Positions 33,100 to 45,620 of a stretch of DNA of 59,271 nucleotides are shown piece by piece. The notes under the pieces were generated by a model. It ran no database searches. It was not told the origin of the DNA and was given only the letters and a program-made list of their open reading frames with translations. The stretch is taken from positions 4,751 to 64,021 of the forward strand of contig MNCI01010394.1 of NCBI GenBank assembly GCA_015680685.1, read 5' to 3'. How positions within the stretch are numbered: the stretch's first letter is position 1; every line of letters starts with the position of its first letter. The DNA comes from Gnetum montanum (lineage: Eukaryota; Streptophyta; Gnetopsida; Gnetales; Gnetaceae). The translations under genes were made by a program, and so were the position numbers.

Positions 33100-34290
33100 A
33101 TTTGAAATTTTGTTTGTTCAAGCATGTGCATGGGGTTCTAGTAGAGCACTGTATCCTCTAGTTGAAACTTTGCCTTCCAAATCCTAAGGTCATGATGTTA
33201 TTTATTATGTGCATTATGTACTTCATTTGATAATAGGACCACTAATCTATTCTCATCTAGCACATTGAGATTCATTGGTCTTTCTTTTTGAGCTAGACTT
33301 ATGTCTAAGTCAAGGTCACAAGATGTTGAAAGTCTATAGAGTTTAGCTTGGATAGGAAGCATTGGGAGTTTTTTGTACACTAGCTCATAGGGAGAATACC
33401 TAATAGGAAGTTTCCATGTTGAATGATAAGTTCAAAGAGCATCGTTGAGTTTGTCGCTCTAGTCCTTCTTATATTTACTAACTATTCATGTCAGTATTTT
33501 GGTAATTTCCCTATTGGTGACCTTGGCTTAACCATTGGCTTGAGGGTGATATGGAGTTATCAGTTTATGTTCAACCTCCAAGAATTACATGAACTTTCAA
33601 AAAAAGGCACCATTGAAATGTGTTCCATTATCTAAAATTAGTGCTTGTGACACACCACACTTGTTTACAACATTTTGTTATACAAACTAAGCCACCATAG
33701 ATCATGAATAGTTGATAATGGCCACAACTTCCATCTATTTAGTATAGTAGTCAACAGCCACAATGATGTAGATGTTTTCATTTGACATGGGATTGATGGG
33801 CTCCATAAAGAGAATCCCCCAAAGATTGAAAGCCTCTAGTGGTTGGATCCACTATTGAGGCCCTTTCATGTGTGTGGTCATTCCTCCATCATGTTGGCAC
33901 CTATTACAGGAGTGAAAGAAGTGATGGACATCTTTGAATATTTTAGGCCAATAATATCCTACCACAATGATCTTAATGGTTGTCCTCCTCCTAGCATAGT
34001 GGGCCCCACTAGGGCCTTCTTGTGTCTCCTAGAGGACTTAAAGTCAATCTACATCAAGGACACACCATTGTACCAAGCCATCTACACAAACCTTGTAGAG
34101 GTTTCTATTGATTTCCATAAAATGTTTGGCTTGATGAAGAAACTATTGTTTCTTCTTGTGGTCCCACTCTTGTTCCATCTCCTATGTGAGTAGATAGGAG
34201 AGGATGTTAGCATACTAATTTTCTTCTTTGAGATCTTACTCATTAACAACACCAGCAAAGATGAGTTCATCAAGGAATTTATTTCCTAGG
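33100..34290 (-). pseudogene. H2 integrase
   Basis: Minus-strand motifs: IKIIVVGYYWPKIFKDVHHF and CNRCQHDG (zinc-binding end, about 33980-33880), NIYIIVAVDYYTK (first Asp, about 33770), LILDNGTHF (second Asp intact, about 33630), and PYHPQANG-AKVTNREI (about 33540), where the usual AEV is AKV, so the catalytic Glu appears to be Lys. Stops are scattered. It aligns by eye throughout with E1 22820-23700. Confidence 0.85.
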
Positions 34291-35600
34291 TTACTCTCCT
34301 CCTCCTTGCTATCCCATCACAACCAAGAAAATTAATTAGCTACAACATTCTTGGTCCCATTTTAATCAACCATCGTTAGATTGAACTCCTAGAGGATCAC
34401 TAACCACCGTATAATACAGGGGCTCATCATTGGCTTGTTTATTAAGAATCGTATGGAACTGTAGTTAGTGTGCACAAACACTTTGTATCCAAGCACATAG
34501 TACCTGAACTTCTTCAATACATACAACACCACCATAAGCTCATTTTTAGTAATGGTGTAATCAAGTTGTGCAATTGCAATGCTTCTACTTGTACAATGGA
34601 TGTAGTATGGATGTTTTTGATTATTCATATTTGTAAATATGATTTCCAAGGCATAGTTTGATGCATTTGTCATTATATGGAATCACTTGAACTAGTATGG
34701 TACTTATAGAATTGGAATTTCTATGAGTTTCTTCTTGAGTTATTGGAATGCATGCTCACATTCCTTGGTCCAAACAAATAGTGCATCCTTCTTTGTAAGA
34801 TCTACCAATAGCTTGGCAATCTTTGAGAAGTTTTTAATGATGTGCCTATAGTAACTAATGTGGCCAAGGAATGACATCACATTCCTCACAGTCTCTAGTT
34901 TTCTGGTTATTCCTTGGATGACCCTTATTTTTTTCTGGGTCTACCTCAATCCCTTTTTTCAAAATGTGATGCCCCAAAACAATGCCCTCTTGGACCATTA
35001 AATGACTCTTTTACCAATTGAGACTCTAGTTAGTTTCTACACACTATTTAAGAACTTGCTCCAAGTGGTCTAAGAATTACTCAAAGGTAGCCTCATAGGT
35101 AGAGAAGTCATCCATGAAGACTTCGACCCTACTACCAATTTCTTGGTGGAAGATGCTAAATACCAATCGTTGAAATGTGGTAGGCGCATTGTATAGGCCA
35201 AAGGGCATCTTTCTATATACAAAAGTCCCCCAAGAACTTGTAAACATTGTCTTGGCCTAGACACCTCGTGCAATTTGGCTTTGGTTATAGCCACTATAAC
35301 CATCCAAAAAGTTGTAGTAACAATGCCCCATGATACTATTTAGCACTTGGTCCAAAAATGGCAATGGGAAGAGATCATTATAAGTGATCATATTAAATAG
35401 CCAAAAGGCTATATAGACTCTCCACTTTTCTCCTTTCTTTAGCATAATAACAAGTGGGCTAACCCACTCAGTATTCACAATGTGGTAAATGAACCTAGCC
35501 TTGAGGAGTTTTCCAATTTCCTCATTGACAATTTGCTTGAGCTTTGAGTTCAAGCATCTTTTCAACTACCTCTTTGGTTTGATGAAGAAATTTGTATATA
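34291..35600 (-). pseudogene. H2 reverse transcriptase and RNase H
   Basis: RT runs from SKLKQIVNEEIGKLLKARF at 35550 through VSPLVIMLKKGEKW, LFPLPFLDQVLNSI and LDGYSGYNQ (open to 35257). The catalytic box EVFMDDFST lies at about 35130-35100. RNase H occupies an open 94-codon frame (34673-34389): MTNASNYALEIIF, a KNELMVVLYVLKKFRYYVLG segment and VHTNYSSIRFL. The usual TDHSAL Asp is Asn-Tyr here. It is more broken than E1 but clearly the same family. Confidence 0.88.
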
Positions 35601-36244
35601 TTTTATGCTAGCATAACCTTGGATAAATTCTTGTTAGCTCATGATATAACCAAGAAAAGGCTATTAGCCATTTTTTGACAACTTCCAACAATTTCTTCTT
35701 TTTTACAAGAGCAAGTGTGGCATTGATAATTATTAGCTTATCATTGTTCAAAAAATGCATACTTCATTCTTGCCAATAGAGCCTCCAAATCAAGGGGATT
35801 GTTCTTGAAAATTTTATGGATTTCCAACTCTCCCCAATTGATTTCTCTTTGTTCATCAAAGAGCTCATGATGGATCTACTTCAACTTATTCATACCTTCT
35901 ACATATTAACTTGTAAGCCTCTCAGCTAGTTCCATGCACATTGTTGATCCAACCTCATTTTTAGTTGTCAACCACTAAGTGTCCTTTTGCTTAGTGGTTG
36001 TGACATATAGGCACCTTTGAATCTTTGTGATATCTACATACTAACTACATGCCTAAAGTGATGTGCTCTTGCTGGTCCATAGTTTTTGCATGCAATGGCA
36101 CCTTGTATCATTGTACATCATACATGAAATTCTCTTCTTCTCAATTTTTCCAAACTTATTTTCCTAATAAATTTTTAAGGAGAGGTCTTTGATCCCCAAT
36201 CATGCATCTATAGTGCTCAGCCATGCTCTTCCCATGATGATAGG
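35601..36244 (-). pseudogene. H2 protease end and linker to RT
   Basis: From 36239 the minus strand reads IIMGRAWLS, continuing the protease frame that stops at 42690 on the other side of E2. The following 550 bp are frame-broken linker, including a segment matching E1 20780-20990. 36240-36244 (atagg) is the E2 target duplication. Confidence 0.7.
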
Positions 36245-37096
36245 TGATGAATCATCAATTGGCTATGTCGATGGGCATGCGTTGGTGCATGCATTGATGG
36301 GTCGACACATATGTGTTAACACCACATCTTTCCTTGCCTATAAATATGCAAGCACCTGTCGTATATGAGGTACCTTTTTGTTAGTTTACTAGCTAGACTT
36401 TTGTAGTTTTATTTCATGATTTTAGCAAAGAATCAATGAGTGCCCACAATGTGGATTTAAGTCAATTGTATGACATCTTATTCAAGTGACATTGTACCTG
36501 GACACATTTCATGAATGACAATAAGATCGAGATTGATTCATATTCATTGCAGCACTTTTACTTAGAATAGATTTACTTTTCATGTAATTTACTTTCCATG
36601 TACTTAGTTCATATTTACATTTCCATGCATGTTAATTAGTTGGTGGAATGAGCATGACTAGTTTCGAGCATAAACATGTATTCTCTTGGTAATCCTAATA
36701 GCATTATTGCTTAGTTCATCTAGTAGCATAATGCTTAATAATCCTAGTAGTGGATACGTGGGTTCAAAACATGTATGGAAAGCTAGGAATAGATACTTAT
36801 CATCCTTAGGCTAGTCTAGAATTTATCTTCCTGTTGTTAATTACGTTAAATAATTAATTTCTCTATTATTATTAAGATTAGCATAAGGCTCCAACAACAT
36901 CAACTATCATATGCCTCACTTTAGACTATATCATATGTGACAAGCTACCACTAGTCTAAGTGGAAAGACAGGGTGCTACAATCAATTCTTAACAATCTAG
37001 ATTGCAAAACTAGCCACATTTGGGGAATTTGATTGGATCATGCATGAATGCTTGTGATTCGTATGGTTGGGCATAGGGGGTACCCACTAGTCATCA
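36245..37096 (+). repeat. E2 5' LTR
   Basis: 852 bp, TGATGAATCATC...TAGTCATCA. TATAAATA at 36349-36356. U3 contains GCATGC/ATGCAT palindromes and GTCGAC, the same type as H2. Confidence 0.92.
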
Positions 37097-37116
37097 TTAG
37101 CAATGTTGCTAAAGAT
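37097..37116 (+). promoter_or_regulatory. E2 primer binding site
   Basis: TTAGCAATGTTGCTAAAGAT, a decayed form of the tRNA-Asp site, directly after the LTR. Confidence 0.7.
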
Positions 37117-37220
37117 AGTGCCAATAATCTAGATTAGTTATATTACAATCGATTGCTATAAAAGTATTAACGATATATCTTTTAAAAATATTAATATTTT
37201 AAGTCACACACATTAAAAAC

Positions 37221-39689
37221 ATGTCGTCTTCACATAGGACTAATAATGCATTGCATGATGAGAACACTCGTAGGAGAAATGATAGGATCTATATTGAAGA
37301 AAATTGAAGTGAACAACCTTAAGCTAAGGTTTCATATACTCATTTAAATCCCTTACTACACTTAAAAACTATGTTCAACTAATGCAGAAAATCTTAGAGG
37401 AGATGGATTAAGTCCTAGAACAAGAAGGACCTCAAGACCTAAGGGGAAGACATAGAAGCCATGGTGATTCTCCTAGCTCACCATCTTCCTCTTCCTCTTC
37501 CATCTCTAGTTCTAATGAAGTTGAGCGTAGGTATAGAGATAGAGCTTTACTAAGGGATCAAAATGAAGATAGAAATAGAACACAAGGGCAAGATCAAGGA
37601 TATCAAAGTGAGCATAGACAAGATCATCACAATCAGACAAATAGGAATAGATAGTAACATCATGACATATCTGATGTAGATGAACCCTTGTTGGCTACTA
37701 GGGGCATGACATAGATTAGGGAGGCAATTCAAGTACCTCAAAGGCATCAAAGGGAAAATTGCATCAAATAAATTGAGATGAATAACATTCCTAAATTTAA
37801 GGGAGGCTATAATTTTGATCCACAACATTATTTACAAGCCTTTCATGATGCTTGTGCCTTATGGAATATTGAATGTTAGTGGCAAAAGCTTAAGCTCTTT
37901 CCTAGGATACTAATAGATGAAGCTAAAAGTTAGTATTGATCATTGGAATCAAATTCAATCCCTTGGTGATCCACAACACTGGAACTTTTCAACAAAAAAG
38001 ACCAAACCTATGCGAGAGTGTCCAACTTGCAAAAACAAATCCAAGGATGGAAGCAAGAAAAACATAAATTCTTAGATGTGGGCTTGGATCAATACTATTC
38101 ACTACTACATAGATGCCTAGGTCATGATTTTCCCAAAAAGAGTAGCTTTTCACATCATAGATGGGCTTCATAATCACACAAGGAAGACCCTTAGGATTTC
38201 TGCCCAAGGTCGATTATCTGAATTGAAAGTCCATTAGATACAAAGGCTAGTTGAGCAAGTGGCAAAAGAATAAGGAGAGTTATGTAAAAGGGAGAATGTA
38301 GAGTAATATAACTGGGACCCAACTCTTTAAAAGAAGGGGATCCATATCTATGATGAGGAAGAATAGGTAGCTCTTAATGAGGTGATTTTATATTAAACCT
38401 TGCCAATATAAAAGTCTATCGTTGAGCTTGAAGCAAGGATAGATAAGATGTGGGAATTGATGAATGACAAAGTTACAACCTATATGAAAACCATAGAGTA
38501 GAGGGTAATGCAAAAATAATCAAGTGACCAAAATAAGAAGAGGAAAAATAATGAAGAAATAGGTAGGAACACTGATTTGGAAAAAAGGAAAAATAGCTAT
38601 AAGAGAAGAAGCAATAAACTCAACCATAGAAGAGGATGATGGATGTGACATATGCCAATGTGACCATCCAAAGGGCTATTGCCCAATTATATTACATCTA
38701 GATGAGTTTGGAACTTTTTCTTTGAATCCCAAGTTCATACAAAAGCAAATGCCTAGGAAATTACATTACTCACAAGGTAATTATAGATAGTCCTACAACC
38801 AATTGTACTATTTCAGTGGGACTTCTTATTAGCCTTAACACTATTATCAACTGCAATGGCAAAATCCATAATCATGGAGGAGCCCATTATCAAACCAGTA
38901 ATACCCTTATTGCCAGTTGAACTCATATGAATACTATGTTCAACAACCTATTTCTCAAAATGGTTCTACTTCCTCTACCTCAAATTGCTACTATCACTCT
39001 CCCAAATTTTATCAACCTGCAACATCTCTTGTGGGATCACCATCTTGAACCTCTTATCATCCATCACATCCTCAATATTCTCATACTACCCTTCACCATA
39101 TGTCACCACCAACAACATAGGAAGGATCAACACCATAACATCAATGGAAGAATGCCACTTGTCCTATGAACATACATGTAAATGATAATGTTAGTAGATA
39201 TTAACCAAAGTCTTGGAAACATCCCTTCTTTATGACATTTCTCTCACATGGGCACAAAACTTGTAGACCTACTAACTCCTCAAAATTACCATAGAGCCAA
39301 TCTAGTACAGTACCCTTCCTCACAAAAACAAAGTCTCCTAATCATACATAAAACCAACAACCATTACCACTTCAACATAAGACGTAAAAGATGAACCTAT
39401 CATTGTGGAGAGATAGAAAACTCCATGCATCACTAATAATGATAAAGGGTGTAGTTGTGGGATTAAATTTCAAAATATTAACACAATCCTTATACCAACC
39501 CATAACAAAGTTATGGAACAACTATGTGAGCTAAACCTAGTCTACACAGAAGCCACTAAACCAAAAGACACCTGATGGCTCGAAAATGCAACTATCAAAC
39601 TATTCAAAAAATGCATTGAATCATCAAACCCACTTATTAACTATTGTACCACCTATAAGCTTAGTCATGGGGGAGATACCCTATCCTGA
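37221..39689 (+). pseudogene. E2 gag with novel C-terminal tail
   Basis: ATG at 37221 (MSSSHRTNNALHDEN), a different N-terminus from E1 and H2 but like H3. Capsid region about 37700-38100 (MNNIPKFKGGYNFDPQHY, WQKLKLFPRILIDEA). Zinc-knuckle variant CDICQCDHPKGYCPIILHL near 38645-38700. Pro/Tyr-rich segment to 39160. The tail has HPFFMTF, a TNSSKLP-type segment, VPFLTKTKS, and near the end ATKPKDT-WLEN (about 39555-39590), all shared with H3. No retropepsin DSG motif. Stops throughout. Confidence 0.75.
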
Positions 39690-41836
39690 ATTAAGAACTA
39701 ATAAGTGCTTTTCACTTTTTTGTTTTATAATTTTTTTAACATTTTTCAAATTCTTTCAAAATTTTCTGATTCTTAATATGTTTTTCATTTCTTGTTATTT
39801 CTATTTTATTTATAATTTTATCTTTTATTGAGTCATTTTTCTTTATTTTTTATGAATTTCTTCTATATTTTTGTAAATAATATTGTCAATCATGATGCAG
39901 AAGTCAACAATATGTGTTGGGTTTTTATGTTATGCTATCAAGATGATTAGATAAGTAAGTATGTAAAGTAGTTAGACCACATCATCCATCCCTATATTTC
40001 TCTAAATAAAAGGCCTTTGTCATGAAAATAATATGGTTCTTCTTACATGAAACTAAAATCAATTAATGATCATTGTACCTTGAAGAAAGAGGGAACAAGC
40101 AAGTGGAAATGGCAAAGGATGTGACCTCAAGGGGATTTGTTGGGTTCTCTTCTTAACTTCCTTCATATGGTTTATAACTCCTTTAGAAATGTATCATCAC
40201 TTCTTCATCAACTAATAAATAGGAATCTATGTATTTTCATGGTGTGTTTTCCATTTGATTCACAAAAGAAAAAAAAAACACACACACACACACAATAATG
40301 GAAATTCAAAGCACACCCCTTAGATGTAATAATGGGCTACAAGAACTGGTTATGGGGTTGGAAAACATGTTACTTATGCCTGAAGGCACCACTCTAACTA
40401 TGGCCATTTCTTTCTTCTTCTCTTTTCTTCTTTTTAACAGTGATGATCAATCTTTGTGGTTGTTATGGACTCATGCTGATAGCCAAGAAGGAACACATCA
40501 ATGCAGGGTCACTGTTACTAGTATGTGCTTGGTCTAAAACTTGGATAGATAGGTACGAGGATCATTTTAATGACATTTGAAACAAGAACCTATTGTGGAC
40601 ATGGTAAGGCACCTTACATCCTAATCTCTATAATCCATTCTCATCCCATTCATTCACCTCATTGTTGTATATAATTATGAGCCTTTTGGTTCTGTATAGT
40701 ATAGTGAAAAATTTCAACTAAGGCAATTATGTGTTGTTTGGAACAAAGGCATGATCTAAATTTAACTTCTAAGGTGCTCACAGACATCCATAGAAGTGGT
40801 TATGCAAGGGCATTATGGTAGGAGCTTGCTTTGGGGAGGACCCACTTGCATAACTTTTGTTGATCATGGCTTTAAACCAAACCCCACATTTTCCAAAACA
40901 TCATCGATGGTTTCTCTGAATTTATACATAATTTTGGAACTATTTCTCATCAATTTCAATTAATTTTTCCTACTTTTCTATTTAAATATCCTTTAAATTC
41001 AATATTTCTTGGCCATCTACTACACTAGATCTTTGGTTTTAATTGTACAAGAACTTGTGCACTTCCAAAGTTACGCTCATTAATCATGGGGGCTACAAAT
41101 GTACCTTTTGAAATTTTTCTAACATCCTATGTTCAAACATCAAAGCAACTAATAGTAATTAATCAAAATACTATGAATAGCTTGATGATTTTAGTTACCT
41201 CATAGCCTTGGGAATAGTACTTTGACATCACCTAATGCTTAAATGCTAACATTTTTTAAGCTAAGCTAACTAAGAGACTTGAAAATGGTTAATTATCAAG
41301 GAAAATTTACCAAAAATAATGTCAATCCTTTGGTGATTGTAAGTCATGCTAAGAGGAAGGCCTAAGGTAGAAGGTCTTTTGCCAAGCAAAGAAATGAAGC
41401 TAAGAGAAGGACAAAGGAGGATATTCCCATGGACAAATAGTAGCACATCCAAGGATTAAGGCTCAGACATCACACGATTTCTAGATCCATGGAACAATGA
41501 GAGGAAATTTCAATCCATCCTTCAAGAATGTTCTACATAAATATGGAAGCATCAACATCACAATCAATGTTAGAAGTCTACCACCGCTAGCGATAACAAG
41601 AAGATTCATCTTCAGCGAATTTTTGAAGACCTCTATAAATTTTGTGAACTTTAATGTATGTCCAGTCTTTTTGTCATTTTGTAATAAATCCACTTGAACA
41701 TAATTTTGTAATGCGATAATTAGAGTTAATTAGTAGTTAGTGTTAATTAATAATCCCATACATTCCCAATTTTGTAAAGAAATATCAATCTTATTCTATT
41801 AACTCAAGGATGAGTTTTTAGTCAATCATGAAAGTA
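39690..41836 (+). mobile_element. E2 3' noncoding region
   Basis: Starts after CATGGGGGAGATACC (39665). Contains a T-rich stretch, the hairpin block with arms near 40241-40254 and 40297-40317 (the loop has expanded to an A/CA tract), the purine-rich block at 40826-40850, and CATGAAAGTA before the LTR. ORFs here (for example 40298-40537) are short and unsupported. Confidence 0.7.
40278..40294 (+). repeat. CA microsatellite
   Basis: A short A-run followed by about eight CA units, inside the E2 3' hairpin loop. Confidence 0.9.
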
Positions 41837-42689
41837 TGATGAATCATCAATTAGCTACATCAATGAGCATGCATTAATGCATCCTTTTCCATGCATGAAT
41901 TGATGCATCGATCTAACATCTTTCCTTGCCTATAAATATGCAAGCACTCATCACATATGAGGCACTTTTTTATCAATTTAGTAACTAGACTCTTGCAATT
42001 TTATTTTGTGATTTTAGGAAATAGTCTTTGAGTGCCTGCAGTGTGGATTTAAGTTAGTTGTATGCAATCTTATTTAAGTGACATTATACCTAGACACATT
42101 CCATGAACGGCAATAAGATCAAGATTAATTCATATTCATTGTAGCACTTTGACTTATAATATATTTACATTTGATGCAATTTACTCTCCATGTACTTAGG
42201 TAATATTTACACTTCCATGTATGTTAATCAATTAGTGAAAAAAGCATTACCAGTATTGAGCATAAACACATATTTTCTTGGTAATACCAATAGCATTATT
42301 GCTTGGTTCACCCAGTAGTATAATGCTTGGTAATCTCAATAGTGGATACATGGGTTCAGGACATATATGGCAAATTGGGAATGGACACTCATCATCCTTA
42401 GGCTAGTTTAGAATTTATTTTCCTATTTTTAATTAAGTTAAATAGCTAATTTCTCTATTATTGTTAATGTTAGCATAAGGCCACAACAACATCAACTATT
42501 ATATGCCCCACTTTGGACTAAATTATACGTGACAAGCAACCAATAGTCCAAGTGGGAAGATAGCATCATGTCATCAATGCTTAACAATTTAGATGCTACA
42601 ACTAGTCCCATCCATAGAATTCTATCCAGTTGTACATGAATGCTTATGATTTGTATGGTTGGACATAGGAGGTACCTAACCACTCATCA
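41837..42689 (+). repeat. E2 3' LTR
   Basis: 853 bp, begins TGATGAATCATCAATTAGC after CATGAAAGTA, ends CACTCATCA. Followed by ataga, the partner of atagg. Confidence 0.92.
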
Positions 42690-43060
42690 ATAGAGAAGTT
42701 CCCTTTGTTGTTCTCCACATGGATTACCAGGAAATTGACAAAATATGACCATCCAAAAATGATGGTCATGATGTCTTCCATCAATCCCAAGGGAGCAATG
42801 ATGGATTGGTCTACCAACTCTAGTATAATGTTGCTCTTTTCAAAGGGGGAAGGTTCTAGGATTTGTACATTTCTTGCAAAATCAAGTTAATTCCAGAACT
42901 TGAGTCCAAAAGAGCCTTACATGGTTCATTTCCAACAATCTGTAGGTAGATAAGAGGACTTCCAAGATTAGATCTATTCTTGGAAATATGGTCTACTTTA
43001 ATCCAATTTGTGATCCAATAGGTCAACATGATAGTGTGCAACTGGGAAGCACTTTGGTTG
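42690..43060 (-). pseudogene. H2 protease, first part
   Basis: Minus strand: MLTYWITNWIKVDHISKN, then GNEPCKALLDSSSGINLILQ (retropepsin active site; DSS in place of DSG), stopping at GNFS, where E2 is inserted. The next residues lie at 36239. Confidence 0.8.
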
Positions 43061-45470
43061 AAGGTTGTTCAATAGAAATTTCAAAGGAAGTAGTAGTAGG
43101 GTGAATAGTTAGAGGTATTTGTGAGGACTTTGTGGGATTATTGGTCCTAAAGATCAGTCATTTGCAAGGCTTAGATTTAGAACAACTCGACTAAGGAGTT
43201 GGCTATAAGTTTATGGCACTCATAGCATTTCTCTACTGTGGATGGGTAGGTATTTGACCCTACATGGATGGAGTAGGTGATAGAGGAGTTGAAGGTAGAG
43301 GTGCAAAAGTGGTGAAGAGGTTACTAGGAAAGTGGAAACTCTCCCCTTGGTGATTGTGCTCTATAGAATTTAGAAGAATAATCATGATGTGGGAAGGAAG
43401 CATGATTCAAAGAGTCACATGGAGAGATGGGCTACTAAACATAATACCCATATGAGTCTAGTTGATAATAAGGGTATTGTTGCCTTAGAGGTGGCATCCC
43501 CCATGACTGTGGGTGTTTTCCACTATTGGTATTGCTCCTGAGGTAACATGGCTCTCCACTTGGATAGTAAGCTTGTTGGTGGAACTGCTACCAATGGTTG
43601 CCTTGTGGATAAGGCAATCACATGGGTGCTTGTCATTTTGTTAATCTAGGATCTATTACATACATCCCAGATTCTTGTAGGTGTGACAAGACAGGGCAAC
43701 ATCCCTTGGGATGTTCGTATTGATAGATGTCACACCCATCATCATCGAACCTAGAATCTGCAACCTCCTGTACTATTGCAGCTTTTCCCTTAGCTTTATG
43801 ATGTTCATGTTCAACCTCCTCCTTCTTCCTTCTCTCACATCTACTACCTCCTTTATCTCTAATTTTCTCTACAATCTTTAAATTATTTTAGAATTTTCCA
43901 TCCAAGGAGTCCCACATTTTATCAAACCTTAGCCAAGATTTCAATAATAAATTTTTGGATTGACAAGGTTTTCCTTTGTACTACTTCATCAAGTCATGCC
44001 TCCTCCTCATTTTAATAGAAACAAACCTTATTTTTGTAGATGGAAAGGTCCTTGTTATATTCTTCTACACTTTCTTTCTTTCTTTTCAGCTCTTCTTCCT
44101 CTTTGGCCACTTACTCAATGAGCCTTTGAGAGTATCCAAGGCTTGGGCATCAATGCAACAAAGATTAATACCTTCCCATAGCTACATCCAAGGACTCATG
44201 AGTGTCTTGTTTCTATCCTTGGATTTGCCTCCTCAAATTTTACACTCTAGAGTACATATGGTACTTGTCATTGAACAACTATAGCACTATACTGCATCAT
44301 TGAATAGATTCCAATTCCAAGGACTGTTACCAGGTTTGTGCTACTTTGAAAATTTTTCTTGGAAATAATTTTAGCCTTTGCAATTCATTTTTCACATTCT
44401 TCAAGGCATAGACATCATGAAAGGCTTGTAAGTGATTTTGTTGATCTGAATTGTATTCCTCCTCAAACTTTGAAATATTATTCATATCTAACCATTTGAT
44501 GCAACTATCCTTCACATTCCTTGTTAATAAACTAACAACCTCTGAAATGTTTAGCATGTTTCTGGGAGCCAACAAGGGCTCATCATAGTCATAGTAGTTT
44601 ATGTGGCCCCTATCATGGCCATGATGCCTATGATGTTCATCTCCATGTTGCTCATGCCCATGATATCTGTTGTGTCAGCAAGATCTGCGATCATCCCTAT
44701 CTCATCGTACATCTTCATCATGGTTTCTATTACCTCTGCTTCTCCTACTAGAGTTGAAGGAAAAGATGATGAGAATGATGATGAAGCTAAAGAAGGAGGA
44801 GAACCAACACCAAAATGATGCTTACAACCTCCTCTTCTTTGATCCTTACCCCAATCACCATGTTTTTCTCTCTCCTAGTGCTTGTCATTGTTCCTATCTT
44901 GGTTAACACCTTTTGAGGCTTCCTAACCTTGAGATCCATTCTTCCCATAACTAGGATTTTCCATAGTTTCCTGCAACCACTGGTTAAGGATCTTCTCATC
45001 AAGAAGAGGAGGAGAATCTCTGTGTTGGGAGGCACTTGAAAAGAAGTCCTTACCTTCTTTTTGTATTTGCAAGAACAAGTGGGTAGGAAACTTTTTATCT
45101 TTTGAAGCCTCATATTTAGCTTCCATTTGTCAATCCTTCTTTCATTGTGCTTCTATGGGATGATAATCTTGATAAGCATAGTCATGAACCTCATACTCTA
45201 CATTGAGTCTAGCAATTCCCAACTTGATGAGATGTTTAACAACATTGTTGGAACAGATCAATTAAGAGGAAACACAATGTTGTCCTCCATGTTCCTCTAT
45301 CACAATTGCTCATCCTGATGCAGGATGAAGCTGAAATATGGAGTGTAGGCATCCATATGAGTATAGATCACTTTGAATTATTGTGGCACTAGCGTCTTTT
45401 GGCCTTCTTGCCTTTTATTGGATTTTCTTAGGAATGGTGGTGGATAGTCTTCCCTACGAAAAGAAGCCAT
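43061..45470 (-). pseudogene. H2 gag with N-terminal domain
   Basis: Minus-strand ATG at 45470 (MASFRREDYPPPFLRKS). The first 100 residues (TLVPQ-FKVIYTHMDAYTP, RNMEDNIVFPLN) match E1 gag but not E2 or H3. Capsid region 44575-44320 (CIKWLDMNNISKFEEEY, LQRLKLFPRKIF). Zinc-knuckle remnant CDIYQYEHPKGCCPVLSHL near 43735-43690 (second Cys to Tyr). Pro/Tyr-rich tail follows. Many stops and at least one frameshift (44787-45126). Confidence 0.8.
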
Positions 45471-45600
45471 ATTAGTGATTGTGTAGAAATAGTTTGCATT
45501 TTTTTATTATCTTTATCTTAAAGGTTTTACATTTGATTCCCTTCCAATGTCGTTAGAGGATTTCACTATCCTTCCTAGGTAGTGCACTTAGCTAACAAAA

Positions 45601-45620
45601 ATCCTAGGCAATAGCACTAA
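45601..45620 (-). promoter_or_regulatory. H2 primer binding site
   Basis: Minus strand TTAGTGCTATTGCCTAGGAT next to the LTR, a decayed tRNA-Asp-type site. It identifies 45621-46064 as a 5' LTR. Confidence 0.75.

Larger units (their letters stand above)
36245..42689 (+). mobile_element. E2: gag-only gypsy element
   Basis: 6445 bp with LTRs 36245-37096 and 41837-42689, flanked by atagg/ataga (one mismatch). Order is LTR, tRNA-Asp-type primer site, gag, novel tail, purine tract, 2.1 kb noncoding region, LTR. No protease, RT, RNase H or integrase signature occurs between gag and the purine tract at 39665. The body is complete at both ends, so the lack of pol is not end truncation. Inserted antisense in the H2 protease; the H2 frame continues across the empty site. 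Confidence 0.9.

Noticed and set aside
33423-34193. Plus-strand ORFs of 70 and 116 codons
   Set aside because: They are the reverse of H2 integrase, whose motifs are clear on the minus strand.
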